The notes under the pieces are model-generated. The model was not told where the DNA came from, made no database searches, and worked only from the letters and a program-made list of their open reading frames with translations. This document shows positions 5,610 through 15,400 of a DNA stretch of 20,901 bases, piece by piece. The position numbers and the translations under genes were made by a program. Position 1 is the first letter of the stretch, and each line of letters opens with the position of its first letter. Source of the DNA: RUG14219 sp045538535 (GTDB lineage Bacteria; Cyanobacteriota; Vampirovibrionia; Gastranaerophilales; Gastranaerophilaceae). The stretch is from NCBI GenBank assembly GCA_045538535.1, contig JAZSRN010000058.1, positions 1-20,901 of the forward strand, given 5' to 3'.

Positions 5610-6077
5610 ATGCTAGAACAAAGAACATTTATTGCTGTAAAACCCGATGGAGTAAAAAGAGGTTTAGTTGGTGAAATTATCAAAAGATTTGAACGCAAAG
5701 GTTTCAAACTAATCGGCTTAAAAATGCTTGATGTTACACAAGAAATGGCAGAACAACATTACGGCGAACACAAAGGTAAACCTTTTTATCCGAGATTAAT
5801 CAATTACATCCAATCCGGTCCAATCGTTGCCATGGTTTGGAAAGGTTATGACGTAATCCATGGTGCAAGATGCCTTATGGGTTCAACTAACCCTAACGAA
5901 GCACAAGTTGGTACAATAAGATCAGACTTTGCATTAGTAAAAGAATACAATGTTGTTCATGGTTCAGACAGTGTTGAAAGTGCCGAAAGAGAAATCGCTA
6001 TCTATTTTTCAGAAAAAGAACTTTGTGACGAGTATGATAACATGGCCGAAATCGTTATAGGAAAATTAGGTGATTAA
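5610..6077 (+). CDS. ndk: Nucleoside diphosphate kinase
   Basis: 155 aa. It moves the gamma-phosphate of ATP to other (d)NDPs through a phosphohistidine. The catalytic His is H117 in NVVHGSDS, and the nucleotide-binding Lys is K11 in KPDG. The GxRxxMGxTNP motif appears as GARCLMGSTNP (85-95), and the length is normal with a slightly long C-terminus. The ATG has GGAGG nine bases upstream. tgt starts 16 bases after the stop with no terminator between, so the two genes are probably co-transcribed. That pairing has no obvious metabolic logic and may be housekeeping packing. Confidence 0.97.
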   Translation: MLEQRTFIAVKPDGVKRGLVGEIIKRFERKGFKLIGLKMLDVTQEMAEQHYGEHKGKPFYPRLINYIQSGPIVAMVWKGYDVIHGARCLMGSTNPNEAQVGTIRSDFALVKEYNVVHGSDSVESAEREIAIYFSEKELCDEYDNMAEIVIGKLGD

Positions 6078-6093
6078 TAATGGGGTTTAAAAA

Positions 6094-7248
6094 GTGGCCA
6101 ATGAACTAGAAACACAATATAAAGCAACTGATAATGCAAAAGAGTATTTTTCGTTTGATTTACTTCACAAATCAAAAAACTCTCAAGCAAGAGTAGGGAT
6201 TTTAAAAACTCCACATGGAGAAATTAAAACCCCTATCTTTATGCCGGTCGGAACAAATTCCGCCGTAAAAACTTTGACTTCAGATCAAATAAAAGCAACC
6301 GGTGCGCAAATTATGCTTTCTAATTCATACCACTTGTACTTACGTGCGGGAACAAAATTGATTAAAAAATTCGGCGGTATTCACAAATGGATGAATTGGG
6401 ACAAACCGGTTTTAACAGATTCCGGCGGGTTTCAAGTGTTTTCATTAGCACATTTGAGAAAAATTACGGAAGACGGTGTAGAGTTTAGAGACCCTAAAGA
6501 CGGCAAAAAACATTTTATATCTCCGGAAGTTTCTATGGAAATTCAACAAGATATAGGTGCAGATATTATTATGGCATTTGATGAATGTGCTCCTTATCCT
6601 TGCGATTATGACACTGCCAAAAAGGCAATGGAAAGAACGCACAGATGGCTGGAAAGATGTTTTAAAGCAAAAACCAACCCTAAACAAGCCCTTTTCCCAA
6701 TCGTTCAAGGTGCATTCTTCGACGATTTGAGACGTGAAAGTGCCGCTGAAATTTCAAAATACGATGCCGTTGGTTATGCAATCGGCGGGGTTAGTGTGGG
6801 CGAACCTACCGATATTAAAAATCATTTTGTAGAACTTACTGCACCATTATTACCGGAAAATAAACCTCGTTACCTTATGGGCGTGGGAACGCCAGAAGAT
6901 TTGTTAGACGGTATCAAACGCGGTGTTGATATGTTTGATTGCGTACTTCCGACAAGAAATGCACGCCATGGTTCATTTTTCACTTGGGAAGGCAAAAAGA
7001 ATATTAAAAATAAACAATTCCAAGAAGACGACAAACCTTTAGTTGAAGGTTGCAATTGTTTTGCTTGCCAAAATCACTCCCGAGCATATATCAGACATTT
7101 ATTCAGATGTCAAGAAAGCACTGCTGCAACATTACTTTCAATCCATAATATTCAGTTTTTAGTAGAGTTTTCTCAAAAATGTCGACAAGCAATTTTGGAA
7201 GATAAATTTGAAGAATTTTATGCCGAATATTATGAAAAATTTGTTTAA
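6094..7248 (+). CDS. tgt: tRNA-guanine transglycosylase (queuosine pathway)
   Basis: 384 aa. It exchanges guanine 34 of GUN-anticodon tRNAs for preQ1 on the way to queuosine. Catalytic residues are visible: D109 in LTDSGGFQVFSL and the nucleophile D282 in DMFDCVLPTR. The zinc ligands are C320, C322, C325 and H351 (CNCFAC, then SIHN). The GTG start at 6094 has GGGG eight bases upstream. The nearby ATG codons are out of frame or stop at once. The first 20 or so residues extend beyond the usual family start. No preQ1 riboswitch or other queuosine gene is in view. It is probably co-transcribed with ndk. Confidence 0.97.
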   Translation: MANELETQYKATDNAKEYFSFDLLHKSKNSQARVGILKTPHGEIKTPIFMPVGTNSAVKTLTSDQIKATGAQIMLSNSYHLYLRAGTKLIKKFGGIHKWMNWDKPVLTDSGGFQVFSLAHLRKITEDGVEFRDPKDGKKHFISPEVSMEIQQDIGADIIMAFDECAPYPCDYDTAKKAMERTHRWLERCFKAKTNPKQALFPIVQGAFFDDLRRESAAEISKYDAVGYAIGGVSVGEPTDIKNHFVELTAPLLPENKPRYLMGVGTPEDLLDGIKRGVDMFDCVLPTRNARHGSFFTWEGKKNIKNKQFQEDDKPLVEGCNCFACQNHSRAYIRHLFRCQESTAATLLSIHNIQFLVEFSQKCRQAILEDKFEEFYAEYYEKFV

Positions 7249-7289
7249 CTTCTGAATTCATAATCAAAAACATTAATATATGTGAAGGA

Positions 7290-7318
7290 TTTTGTTTTTT
7301 TGATAAAATCTATATAAT
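7290..7318 (+). promoter_or_regulatory. Promoter of the small secreted protein gene
   Basis: A perfect TATAAT at 7313-7318, preceded by TTTTGT at 7290-7295 (17-base spacer). The start near 7325 lies after the upstream ATG at 7317, which excludes that ATG as the translation start and leaves a leader of about 28 bases with AAGGAG. Confidence 0.6.
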
Positions 7319-7352
7319 GTATATTATTGGTGCATTGGAAAAGGAGAAAACA

Positions 7353-7739
7353 ATGAAAAAATGTTTTATTTTATCAGCAATTACAGTTATTACGGCAACA
7401 CAAATAGCCTTGGCAGACGGAAATGCTTTCACTCCGATAGATTTTGAAAACACATATCAGCCTAAAGTAAATGTATCAACAAATGCTACAAATATTGTTA
7501 ATAATGCCAATCAACCCGGAAATACTCAATTACAAAATGCTATTTTGCAACTTGATAATGCTCAAGTTGAAGTTCGTAATGAATTACTAAATTACAAATC
7601 AAAATTTTCAGATGTTGATGCCCAGTACCAAGCTGTGAAAGCTGAGCGCAAAGCATTAAAAAAACAAGTTAACACAACTGAAAAAAGAATTAAAAAGATT
7701 GATAAGCAAAAAGAAAATATTCGAAAAAACATGAACTAA
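7353..7739 (+). CDS. Small exported coiled-coil protein, function unknown
   Basis: 128 aa. The ATG at 7353 has AAGGAG eight bases upstream. The N-terminus is a classical Sec signal peptide: MKK, a hydrophobic core, and a likely cut after ALA (about residue 21). The mature part begins with an Asn/Thr-rich low-complexity stretch (about 22-65, several Asn-Ala and Val-Asn pairs). It continues as one long charged helix (about 66-128), rich in Lys, Gln and Glu with heptad-like spacing, ending KQKENIRKNMN. No lipobox Cys is present. It is probably a periplasmic or envelope protein that forms a coiled coil. I do not recognise a family. The AlkD-like gene follows 13 bases later, probably on the same transcript. 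Confidence 0.75.
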   Translation: MKKCFILSAITVITATQIALADGNAFTPIDFENTYQPKVNVSTNATNIVNNANQPGNTQLQNAILQLDNAQVEVRNELLNYKSKFSDVDAQYQAVKAERKALKKQVNTTEKRIKKIDKQKENIRKNMN

Positions 7740-7752
7740 TTTTTGACATGTT

Positions 7753-8433
7753 ATGAAACAAATACTTATCAAAAATTCGGATAAAAAATATCAACAATTT
7801 TCGGCAAGCTTACTCCCAAACATTGATAATGTTTTGGGTGTACGGTTGCCGATTTTGCGTAAAATTGCTAAAGATATTTACAAAAATCACGACTGGCAAA
7901 CTTATATAAATTCAAATAACGATGAATTTATGGAAGAAACAATGCTCAAAGGCATGATTATAGGACTTATAGAATCTGAACCGGAGAAAATTCTAAAATA
8001 TATAACTGATTTTGTCCCAAAAATCAATAATTGGTCCGTTTGTGATAGTTTTTGTTCCGGCTTAAAATTTGCAAAATCAAACAAAAAAATAGTTTGGAAA
8101 TTCTTGCAACCATATTTTATTGCGCAAAAAGAATACGAATTGAGATTTGCATACGTAATGGGGCTAAATTATTTTATATGTGAAGATTATATTGACAAAT
8201 TTTTATCTAAAATCGATAAATTTAACGACGAAAATTACTATTCAAAAATGGCTGTGGCATGGGCACTATCAATATGTTATATCAAATTCCCTCAAAAAAC
8301 TTTTGATTACTTACACAAATCAAAACTTTCCAATTGGACATTCAACAAAGCCATACAAAAATGCCTCGAATCTAACAAAATTGACGTTCAAACAAAAACC
8401 AAACTTAAAGAACTAAAAAAGAGTCGGACTTAA
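7753..8433 (+). CDS. DNA alkylation repair protein, AlkD-like
   Basis: 226 aa, all-helical HEAT-like repeat protein of the AlkC/AlkD glycosylase superfamily. Such enzymes remove bulky or cationic N3- and N7-alkylated bases without flipping the base out. The family pattern is visible: the GVRLPILRKIAKD opening (29-41), then NNWSVCDSF with W94 and D98, then LRFAYVMG with R131. These correspond to the Trp, Asp and Arg of AlkD active sites. No ribosome site precedes the ATG. It sits 13 bases after the secreted-protein stop and may rely on coupling. The last codons form one arm of a terminator hairpin. A catalytically silent paralogue cannot be excluded. Confidence 0.87.
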   Translation: MKQILIKNSDKKYQQFSASLLPNIDNVLGVRLPILRKIAKDIYKNHDWQTYINSNNDEFMEETMLKGMIIGLIESEPEKILKYITDFVPKINNWSVCDSFCSGLKFAKSNKKIVWKFLQPYFIAQKEYELRFAYVMGLNYFICEDYIDKFLSKIDKFNDENYYSKMAVAWALSICYIKFPQKTFDYLHKSKLSNWTFNKAIQKCLESNKIDVQTKTKLKELKKSRT

Positions 8434-8444
8434 ATCCGACTCTT
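8413..8444 (-). terminator. Intrinsic terminator overlapping the AlkD-like stop codon
   Basis: AAGAGTCGGA (8419-8428) and TCCGACTCTT (8435-8444) form a perfect 10-bp stem around the AlkD-like TAA. On the minus strand it is followed by TTTTAG, so it best serves the murA unit. On the plus strand the tail is poor in T. Confidence 0.8.
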
Positions 8445-8464
8445 CAACTAACTTATTCAAAATC

Positions 8465-8800
8465 CTAATTCGCATTTGGACTTTCGTACTCGATGCCCAT
8501 TTCCTTAAGTGTTCGAATAAAATTCTGTGCACAAATTTTTTGAGCTTCCGGCGGAACAATTCTCAAAATTTCAACTGTCTTTGAAATTATCGGGTCTTTA
8601 TCATACCAACGATTATTAGCATTTACAGGTTTCACCATTGCGTAAAATTTATCAACCGTTTCTTTAGAAACTTTTTCTTCTATTTTTTGTAGAAAAATCT
8701 CTGCTTGAGCCTTCAATTCAGTTTGATAATTTCTCAAAAGCTCAATTACTTCTAACAATAACGGGTCATGGTCATACCAGCGTTTATAAGTAGGATTCAT
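8465..8800 (-). CDS. Small protein with two RWYD-x-DP repeats, function unknown
   Basis: 111 aa built from two copies of one module. RWYDHDP (7-13) and RWYDKDP (64-70) each start a helical segment of about 35 residues: LLLEVIELLRNY...AEIFLQKIEE and IISKTVEILRIV...AQNFIRTLKE. A short helical linker joins them. No signal peptide or membrane segment is seen. The start ATG at 8800 lies inside the end of murA (17-base overlap) and has GGAGG nine bases upstream, so translation is coupled to murA. The terminator at 8413-8444 closes the unit. I do not recognise a named family. The repeat and the overlap make a real gene very likely, perhaps a protein-binding adaptor. Confidence 0.85.
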   Translation of the reverse strand: MNPTYKRWYDHDPLLLEVIELLRNYQTELKAQAEIFLQKIEEKVSKETVDKFYAMVKPVNANNRWYDKDPIISKTVEILRIVPPEAQKICAQNFIRTLKEMGIEYESPNAN

Positions 8801-10103
8801 TATGTATTCCCTCCGGTAGGACGATAGACGGTTCCTCTTTTATACGTTCTATCTTTCCTCCTAACAATCTTATCTTATTTTCAAAATTTTCGTATCCTCT
8901 ATCTATATGATGTAATTTTTCAATAGTAGAAGTTCCGTCTGCCATCAATGCTGCAACAACAAGTGAAGCACCTGCCCTCAAATCACTGGCAGCAAGTGTT
9001 GCGCCACTCAAACGTTTTACACCTTTTATAATAGCGTGATTTCTATCTTGATGAATATCCGCACCCATTCTACGAAGTTCAGGCACTTGCATAAATCTGT
9101 TTTCGTACAAACTTTCCGTAATAATACCAACACCATCAGCCGTAGTCAAAAGTGTCATAGCCATTGACTGCAAATCGGTCGGAAATCCAGGATAAGGTTG
9201 AGTGACAAAATTTATCGACTGCAACTTATTTTTGCAACTAACTTCTAACGAATTTGGTTCAATCAACTTTATGTTAGCACCCATTTTTAGCAACTTGTCA
9301 GTAAAGAACGTCAAATGTGCAGGGAAAACATTTTTTATCAAACCTTTGCCACGAGTTGCAATAATAGCAGTCATAAATGTTCCGGCCTCAATTCTATCGG
9401 GAATTGTTGTATATTCAATTCCATGCAATTTCTCAGGCTTTACACCGTTAATTACAACTTCAGACGTTCCGGCGCCAACAATATCAGCACCCATTGAATT
9501 TAAAAAGTTTGCCAAATCAACAATTTCAGGCTCTTGCGCAGCATTTTGAATTCTTGTAGAACCTTCAGCCAAAACCGATGCCAACATTAAATTCTCAGTG
9601 GCACCTACCGAAGGGATATCAAGATAAATTTCAGCTCCATGAAGTTTAGGAACCTTTGCATGAACATAACCATTTTCTATTTTAATTTTAGCACCTAAAG
9701 CTTCAAGCCCTTTTATGTGAAAATCAACACGTCTCTCACCTATCGCACAACCTCCCGGAAGCGCAACTATAGCCTCTTTACAACGAGAAACCAAAGCTCC
9801 CAAAACAATAAATGATGCACGCATTTTGCTTACAAGTTCATATTTTGCGGTAACTTCTGTTATTGTTTCAGCATTTATCGTTACGGATTTCTCTTCACGA
9901 TTATATTCTGTTTTTGCACCCAATTGAGATATAACGCTTAGCATAATTTCAACGTCAGTCAACTCAGGTACATTATATATTTTTGTTTCACCTTTTGCCA
10001 ATATTGCGGCGGCCATAAGTTTCAAAACCGAGTTTTTTGCTCCGCCTATCGAAACTTCTCCTTTTAAAGGTGTCCCACCCTTTATTATGAATTTTTCAGT
10101 CAA
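8784..10103 (-). CDS. murA: UDP-N-acetylglucosamine 1-carboxyvinyltransferase
   Basis: 439 aa. It catalyses the first committed step of peptidoglycan synthesis, adding enolpyruvate from PEP to UDP-GlcNAc in the cytoplasm. K23 lies in GGAKNS. The catalytic loop LPGGCAIGERRVD carries C119, the Cys attacked by fosfomycin, so natural resistance by Cys-to-Asp change is not expected. The YPGFPTD motif carries the base Asp, and RAGASLV supplies the late Arg. The start is TTG at 10103, which gives the usual TEKFIIKGG opening. GGAGG is only four bases upstream, a tight spacing. A good promoter precedes it. The RWYD-repeat gene overlaps its 3' end. Confidence 0.97.
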   Translation of the reverse strand: MTEKFIIKGGTPLKGEVSIGGAKNSVLKLMAAAILAKGETKIYNVPELTDVEIMLSVISQLGAKTEYNREEKSVTINAETITEVTAKYELVSKMRASFIVLGALVSRCKEAIVALPGGCAIGERRVDFHIKGLEALGAKIKIENGYVHAKVPKLHGAEIYLDIPSVGATENLMLASVLAEGSTRIQNAAQEPEIVDLANFLNSMGADIVGAGTSEVVINGVKPEKLHGIEYTTIPDRIEAGTFMTAIIATRGKGLIKNVFPAHLTFFTDKLLKMGANIKLIEPNSLEVSCKNKLQSINFVTQPYPGFPTDLQSMAMTLLTTADGVGIITESLYENRFMQVPELRRMGADIHQDRNHAIIKGVKRLSGATLAASDLRAGASLVVAALMADGTSTIEKLHHIDRGYENFENKIRLLGGKIERIKEEPSIVLPEGIHNESYL

Positions 10104-10144
10104 TTTTCCTCCGAAAGGTACGCTATGATTAATCTATTAATATA

Positions 10145-10173
10145 ATAATACAACTATAACAAGTTGATGTAAA
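10145..10173 (-). promoter_or_regulatory. murA promoter
   Basis: On the minus strand TTTACA (10168-10173), a 17-base spacer and TATTAT (10145-10150), each box five of six to consensus. The start near 10138 gives a leader of about 35 bases. No terminator separates this region from the DUF2339 gene upstream, so read-through is also possible. Confidence 0.65.
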
Positions 10174-10205
10174 TAAATTAAATAATGTAAAGAAACCTAC
10201 ACTTT

Positions 10206-12317
10206 TTATACTTTTTTCTTTGTATATAAATACGAAACCCCCATCAAAATAAGTCCCGCAACAAAAAATGCTATCGTTCGATATAATGCTTCCACATCAG
10301 ACATGTCAAATAAAAGTATTTTTAACAACGCCAAAATAGTAATCCATATTCCAGACAATTTTAATTCTTTAACATCTTTTAAAATCCCCACCGTAATTAA
10401 AATTGCCGAATATATCAACCATGCAAGTGATAGAACAATAGGGTTATCAAAATTATAATTGGTACTACACAAACAAACAACTTCTATAGAAAATATTATT
10501 AATCCTAACAATATCGACAAATATGAATACATAACCGATTTTGTATGTTTAGCATAATACATATTAGCAGCGATAGCAAACATAAATGCCATAAATCTTG
10601 CATTAAATATCGGGATATAAACCGTTGAATCAACGTACAGACAACTTGCAATTAATAGACCCAACATACTTAAAAAATACATAAAATATGACGAAATTCT
10701 GAATAATTCCAACCCAACCGCATTGAAAATCTTGCGGGTTTGGATGGTATAAAGAAATCCTAATGTAACATTCAACATAAATTTAACATTTTCAAATACC
10801 AGATATTTACTCGAATAATCAACATATCTATTTGAAAGATACTCAACTTCAGAAAAAGCAAACAAATATGCAATCGTTATATAAACCCACTGCAACACAT
10901 TCGATAAAGAACTATTTTCGGTTTTCAAAATCCTTGAACAACCCCAAATTGCACCGATAGGAACGGCAAACAAGCATCCTCGTAAATAAAACATCGGTAT
11001 TTCCTTGTATACAACATCCCAAATCCCAAATCTTGTACAACAAATACCCACCAACACTGCTAAAACAAATGCATACACCCAATTATGGAGGAATTTCCAT
11101 TGGTATCTTTTTGAAACATACGTAATGCCAAGAACCTCTAATGACCAAAATGCAACTTTAAGGGTCGGATTTTGTACTAAGTAATATGTTGCAAAAAGTA
11201 ATGAAAATAATATACCATAAGCAAAATCTTTAGACTTTTTAGAAAAAGCAAGATATGTATACATCATGCCGGCAAACAGTGTAATAATACCGATTTTTTC
11301 AAAATCTGCATTCACATATACCAAAACCGCAAAAAACAAAAATATAAAATAATTTAATGCCGACAAATAAGCTTCTGGCAATTTAAACGACTTATTTTTC
11401 TCAAGTGAAATAACATCATTAATCAAATAAAGAATCCATAATGCCAACGGATAAACAATAAGTATCGTTTCTTTGTTAAATAAAGAATAAATAAATATCG
11501 TAAGCGTAGTCAACACCAAATTCACAAAGTTTAGAGCAATTTTGTCAGAATTTCTATATACATAAACCAACGAAATCAAATTCATGACAATTAAATAGAA
11601 AAATAAATATTCAACATTTACATCGCTACAAAGGAAAAACGGATTTAAATACCCCGCAACCATTCCTATAGCAATTGTCGAAAAAGTTTTGAATTTCTCT
11701 GCAATAAAAAACGTTGCCAAAACCAAAAGTGCCCCACAAGCAGCAGACAAAGGATAAGGCATCAACCCATACAAAGTTGTTGCACAATAAATGGTCACGA
11801 ATAATACGCCAAAACCCAACCCCATAAGAACTTCTGCATAATTTTTAAATTCTTTTTCATGAAGCTTATATGCACCAAAAATACAGCCTAAACCTGAAAA
11901 CAATGCTATTAATATCTGCATTGTCTCAGTAATTTTGATATTTGCTAATTTTAGAAAAATTATAAATGCAACAATTAATGCAACTGCACCAATTTTGTTG
12001 AAAATATTTCCCAAAAACAATTTCTCAAAATCAGATTTTTTGATTTCTATTTTTGGAATTGATATATTTTGCTTAACTTCTTCTTTTGTAGAACTTTCAG
12101 AAATATCACTATTGTTCCCAAATAACGTTGAAAAATCTTCAGATATATCTTCTTCTGACGAATAAGAAGTCCCAACCGGATTTTCACTTTGATTAGTTTC
12201 TGCTTTCAAACTTTCTATCGTACGACAAAGTTTTTTGACCTTGAATTTTAAATCATTCAAATTCCCTTGCAAAACTAAAACCCATAAAAACAAAATCGTT
12301 ATAAAAAAAACAACCAT
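10206..12317 (-). CDS. DUF2339-type polytopic membrane protein
   Basis: 703 aa. It starts with one membrane helix (about 2-18). A helical then acidic, Ser-rich cytoplasmic linker follows (about 20-95; SYSSEEDISEDF). After that come some twenty closely spaced hydrophobic segments to the C-terminus. The transition FLGNIFNKIGAVALIVAFII (101-120) resembles the conserved entry of the DUF2339 family, whose role is unknown. The reading frame is open upstream to 12368, but the ATG at 12317 has AGGAG at proper spacing, and the predicted transcription start at about 12333 lies inside the longer frame, excluding it. Assignment rests on overall pattern, so a related membrane family is possible. Confidence 0.75.
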   Translation of the reverse strand: MVVFFITILFLWVLVLQGNLNDLKFKVKKLCRTIESLKAETNQSENPVGTSYSSEEDISEDFSTLFGNNSDISESSTKEEVKQNISIPKIEIKKSDFEKLFLGNIFNKIGAVALIVAFIIFLKLANIKITETMQILIALFSGLGCIFGAYKLHEKEFKNYAEVLMGLGFGVLFVTIYCATTLYGLMPYPLSAACGALLVLATFFIAEKFKTFSTIAIGMVAGYLNPFFLCSDVNVEYLFFYLIVMNLISLVYVYRNSDKIALNFVNLVLTTLTIFIYSLFNKETILIVYPLALWILYLINDVISLEKNKSFKLPEAYLSALNYFIFLFFAVLVYVNADFEKIGIITLFAGMMYTYLAFSKKSKDFAYGILFSLLFATYYLVQNPTLKVAFWSLEVLGITYVSKRYQWKFLHNWVYAFVLAVLVGICCTRFGIWDVVYKEIPMFYLRGCLFAVPIGAIWGCSRILKTENSSLSNVLQWVYITIAYLFAFSEVEYLSNRYVDYSSKYLVFENVKFMLNVTLGFLYTIQTRKIFNAVGLELFRISSYFMYFLSMLGLLIASCLYVDSTVYIPIFNARFMAFMFAIAANMYYAKHTKSVMYSYLSILLGLIIFSIEVVCLCSTNYNFDNPIVLSLAWLIYSAILITVGILKDVKELKLSGIWITILALLKILLFDMSDVEALYRTIAFFVAGLILMGVSYLYTKKKV

Positions 12318-12339
12318 AAATATCTCCTCTTCTGGAAAA

Positions 12340-12368
12340 ATTATATCATAATTGCAATATAAAGGCAA
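12340..12368 (-). promoter_or_regulatory. Promoter of the DUF2339 gene
   Basis: On the minus strand TTGCCT (12363-12368), a 17-base spacer, and a perfect TATAAT (12340-12345) with a TGn extension. The start is near 12333, about 16 bases before the ATG. It lies immediately past the rpoC2 terminator. Confidence 0.75.
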
Positions 12369-12374
12369 CTTGCA

Positions 12375-12404
12375 TATAAAAAACCTCCCTTTTCAAGGGA
12401 GGTT
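12375..12404 (-). terminator. Intrinsic terminator of the rpoB-rpoC1-rpoC2 operon
   Basis: On the minus strand AACCTCCCTT (12404-12395), loop GAA, AAGGGAGGTT (12391-12382), then TTTTAT: a perfect 10-bp stem with a U-run. It lies 20 bases after the rpoC2 stop. Confidence 0.92.
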
Positions 12405-12424
12405 TTCATAACTAACTATACAAA

Positions 12425-15400
12425 TTAGAAAGTATCATCGCTGATGAAATCAGGCGTACCAAACATACCTTCGATTTCTTCCAAAATCGCAGATGGTTTT
12501 CTTGCTTGATTACGTTGTGCAACAGCACGTTTTCTTTCTTCACGATCTCTTTCTTCGTTTGCATTTGTTAAGTGGTGGAAACCTGTACCGGCAGGAATTA
12601 ATCTACCGATAATTACGTTTTCTTTCAAACCTCTTAACATATCTTTTTTGCCGTCAACTGCAGCTTCTGTCAAGATTCTTGTTGTTTCTTGGAATGATGC
12701 AGCCGAAATGAAAGATTCAGTATTCAAAGATGCTTTTGTAATACCCAACAACATGTATTCACAAGTTGCAAGAGCCAAACCGGCATCTTCAGCCTCTTTG
12801 TTTTCTTTTTCGAATACTTGCATTTCAACCAATTCACCCGGCAATAATTTTGTATCACCAGCGTCAACAACTTTAACTTTCTTAGTCATTTGACGAACAA
12901 TAATTTCAACGTGTTTATCAGCGATTTCAACACCTTGAGAGCGGTATACACGCTGAACTTCGTCTACCAAATATTGTTGTGCAGCTTCCGGTCCACACAA
13001 TCTAATTACATCGTGCGGGTTCATAGGACCACTTGTCAAAGGTTGACCTTTAACAATTTTTTGCTTGTCTTGAACAATGATATTAGCATCAATTGTATAT
13101 TTAATTTCAACTCTACCGTTTTCATTAACAATATACAATCTTGGCAAATCCTCATCGGTTACAATTTCAGCAACACCGTCTTCTTCGGCAAGGATAGCAC
13201 AATCTTTTGGTTTTCTTGCTTCAAGAAGCTCTTCAACCCTTGGCAAACCTTGTACGATGTCACCGGTTTTTTGTCTTTCAAATACCAATGTCGCAACAAT
13301 ATCACCACGAAGCACTAACGCACCGGCTTCAACTTGCAACATAGTACCTGGGCTAATCAAATAAGGACGACCAGTTCTGATTGTTACTTCACCTTTGTTT
13401 ACTGCAATTACTTGACCTGAAACAGGTGATTTTTCTCCACTTTCAGAAATTACAGAATCTAATTTTACAAAATCACCTTTTTTAACAACTGATTTTGCAG
13501 AAATTTTGCAAGTTTCTTCATTTGAAGAATTTGTTAACAACAATCTTCTTGCATCTTCTCTATCGTGTTTTATAGATGCAACACCATCGTTCAATGATAA
13601 TACTTGAGTTTTTGCAACCGGAGTTTTTGGAGCAATTGTTTCACCATCTTTTACAAGCAATTCCGTTTGAAGCGATGACATCAATTTTGAATTACCTTCA
13701 AATTCACGACGAACAATTAAGTTTTCAAGAACTACTATTCTCAAAGACTCTTTTTCATCCAATTCTACCATACCTTTCAAATGAGATAGGTAACCTTGCA
13801 TTTGAAGAACTAAGCTTGTTCTTGTAATAGTTGAACCATCCAAGTTTCTAACTCTTGCACCATCTTTGTATTGAAGTTGAGTTACAGGAACGATATCAAT
13901 CAATTCATCAGTTGTATTAAATTTGATTGAAACATCTTTTTGTTCAACTTTTAACACTTGAACCGGACGTACAAGGATTTGAATAGGTTGATTAGAAATT
14001 GAATCTTCATCCAATGTCAAACCGCTATCCAATTCTTCGTCCAAATCGTCAATATCCAAATCATCCATTGCTGAATCCATAATAGTTACGATTGAAGTTT
14101 CTTTTACTTTGATACCTTCAGCAATAACAGTACCTTTTTTAACCACTTCACCTTCGTCAACTTTCAATTCAGAAACACTTGGCAATGTATAAATTTCACC
14201 AGGTCTAACTGTAATTTCATGGATTACATCATTGTACTCTTTAAATTCAACGATACCGTCCAAATGACAATACAAATCTTTTACGATTTCAGTACCGGCA
14301 GTAACCTTTGCACCGTTTTCAACCATTTTTAATGATGAATCTTTATTAACTTGATAAATTTCTTCAGGTATAAATACTACAGAACCTGGTTTTGTAATAA
14401 TTTGATTTTCATCAACTTCTACATCAACATATCTGATTTCACCCGATGAAGTTACTGCACACTCATCATCAATAAGTTCGGCAATAATCATACCATTTTC
14501 AACGGTTGTATCAACAGGCGCTTTAACGATATATCTTTCGCCGGTTTTATCTACAGTCCAAATTTGTTCTTTTTTAGTATGTTCAAATGAAGCATTTTCA
14601 GGTTGTAAAGATGCAATTACAATTGTCAACTCTTTACCTTGAACAATCTTTTTAATATTTTTACCTTCAAATTTAACTTCTTCAACAACTAAATCTTCAC
14701 CAAAACGAACTTCGCCGCCATGTTCAGAAATAGTAAGTGTTTCAGCAAGTTTTTCACCTGCAACGATTTTTTGTTCATCTTTAACGAGAACTTTTGAACC
14801 GCCAGGAAGGTTGTAAACATCCCCTCCAAGAACCCAAATAATACCTTGTTTATTTGTAGTTCTTGAAATATTACCTTGTCTGTCTTTCTTTTCATCAGCC
14901 ACGAAATCTTCATAGAAAATTTCTCCGGACAAATCTGAAGTAATATCTTTTGTTGCTTTTTCAGTCAAACGAGAACCATCACCTGATGATACCGGTTCAT
15001 ATTCAGCAAGTTTAAAGCCTTTTGCAACTTTCATACCGTTAGTAAAGAATACTTTTGAACCAGCTGGAATATGATATTTTTCAGATTTTTTCTCACCTTT
15101 AACTTCGATATCAGCTTCATAGTTTGCTACTTGTACAACATCACCGTGACGAGTTCTTAATTCACGAGTGCGTACATTTGATACAACTTCACCGGCAATT
15201 TTAGTTTCAACCGACTTCATAGCACCTGAACCCTTAAATACACCACCGGTGTGGAATGTTCTCATTGTAAGCTGAGTACCAGGTTCACCGATTGACTGAG
15301 CTGCGATAATACCGATTGCTTCACCGATATCAACCATTTTTTGAGTAGTCATAGCCCAACCATAACATTTTTGGCAAATACCATACTCTAAACCACAAGT

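Noticed and set aside
7317..7352. Longer N-terminus for the secreted protein, from the ATG at 7317
   Set aside because: That ATG overlaps the TATAAT box and would lie upstream of the transcription start. The ATG at 7353 has AAGGAG and a proper signal peptide.
12318..12368. Longer N-terminus for the DUF2339 protein, from 12368
   Set aside because: The codons lie within and upstream of the promoter, while the ATG at 12317 has a good ribosome site.
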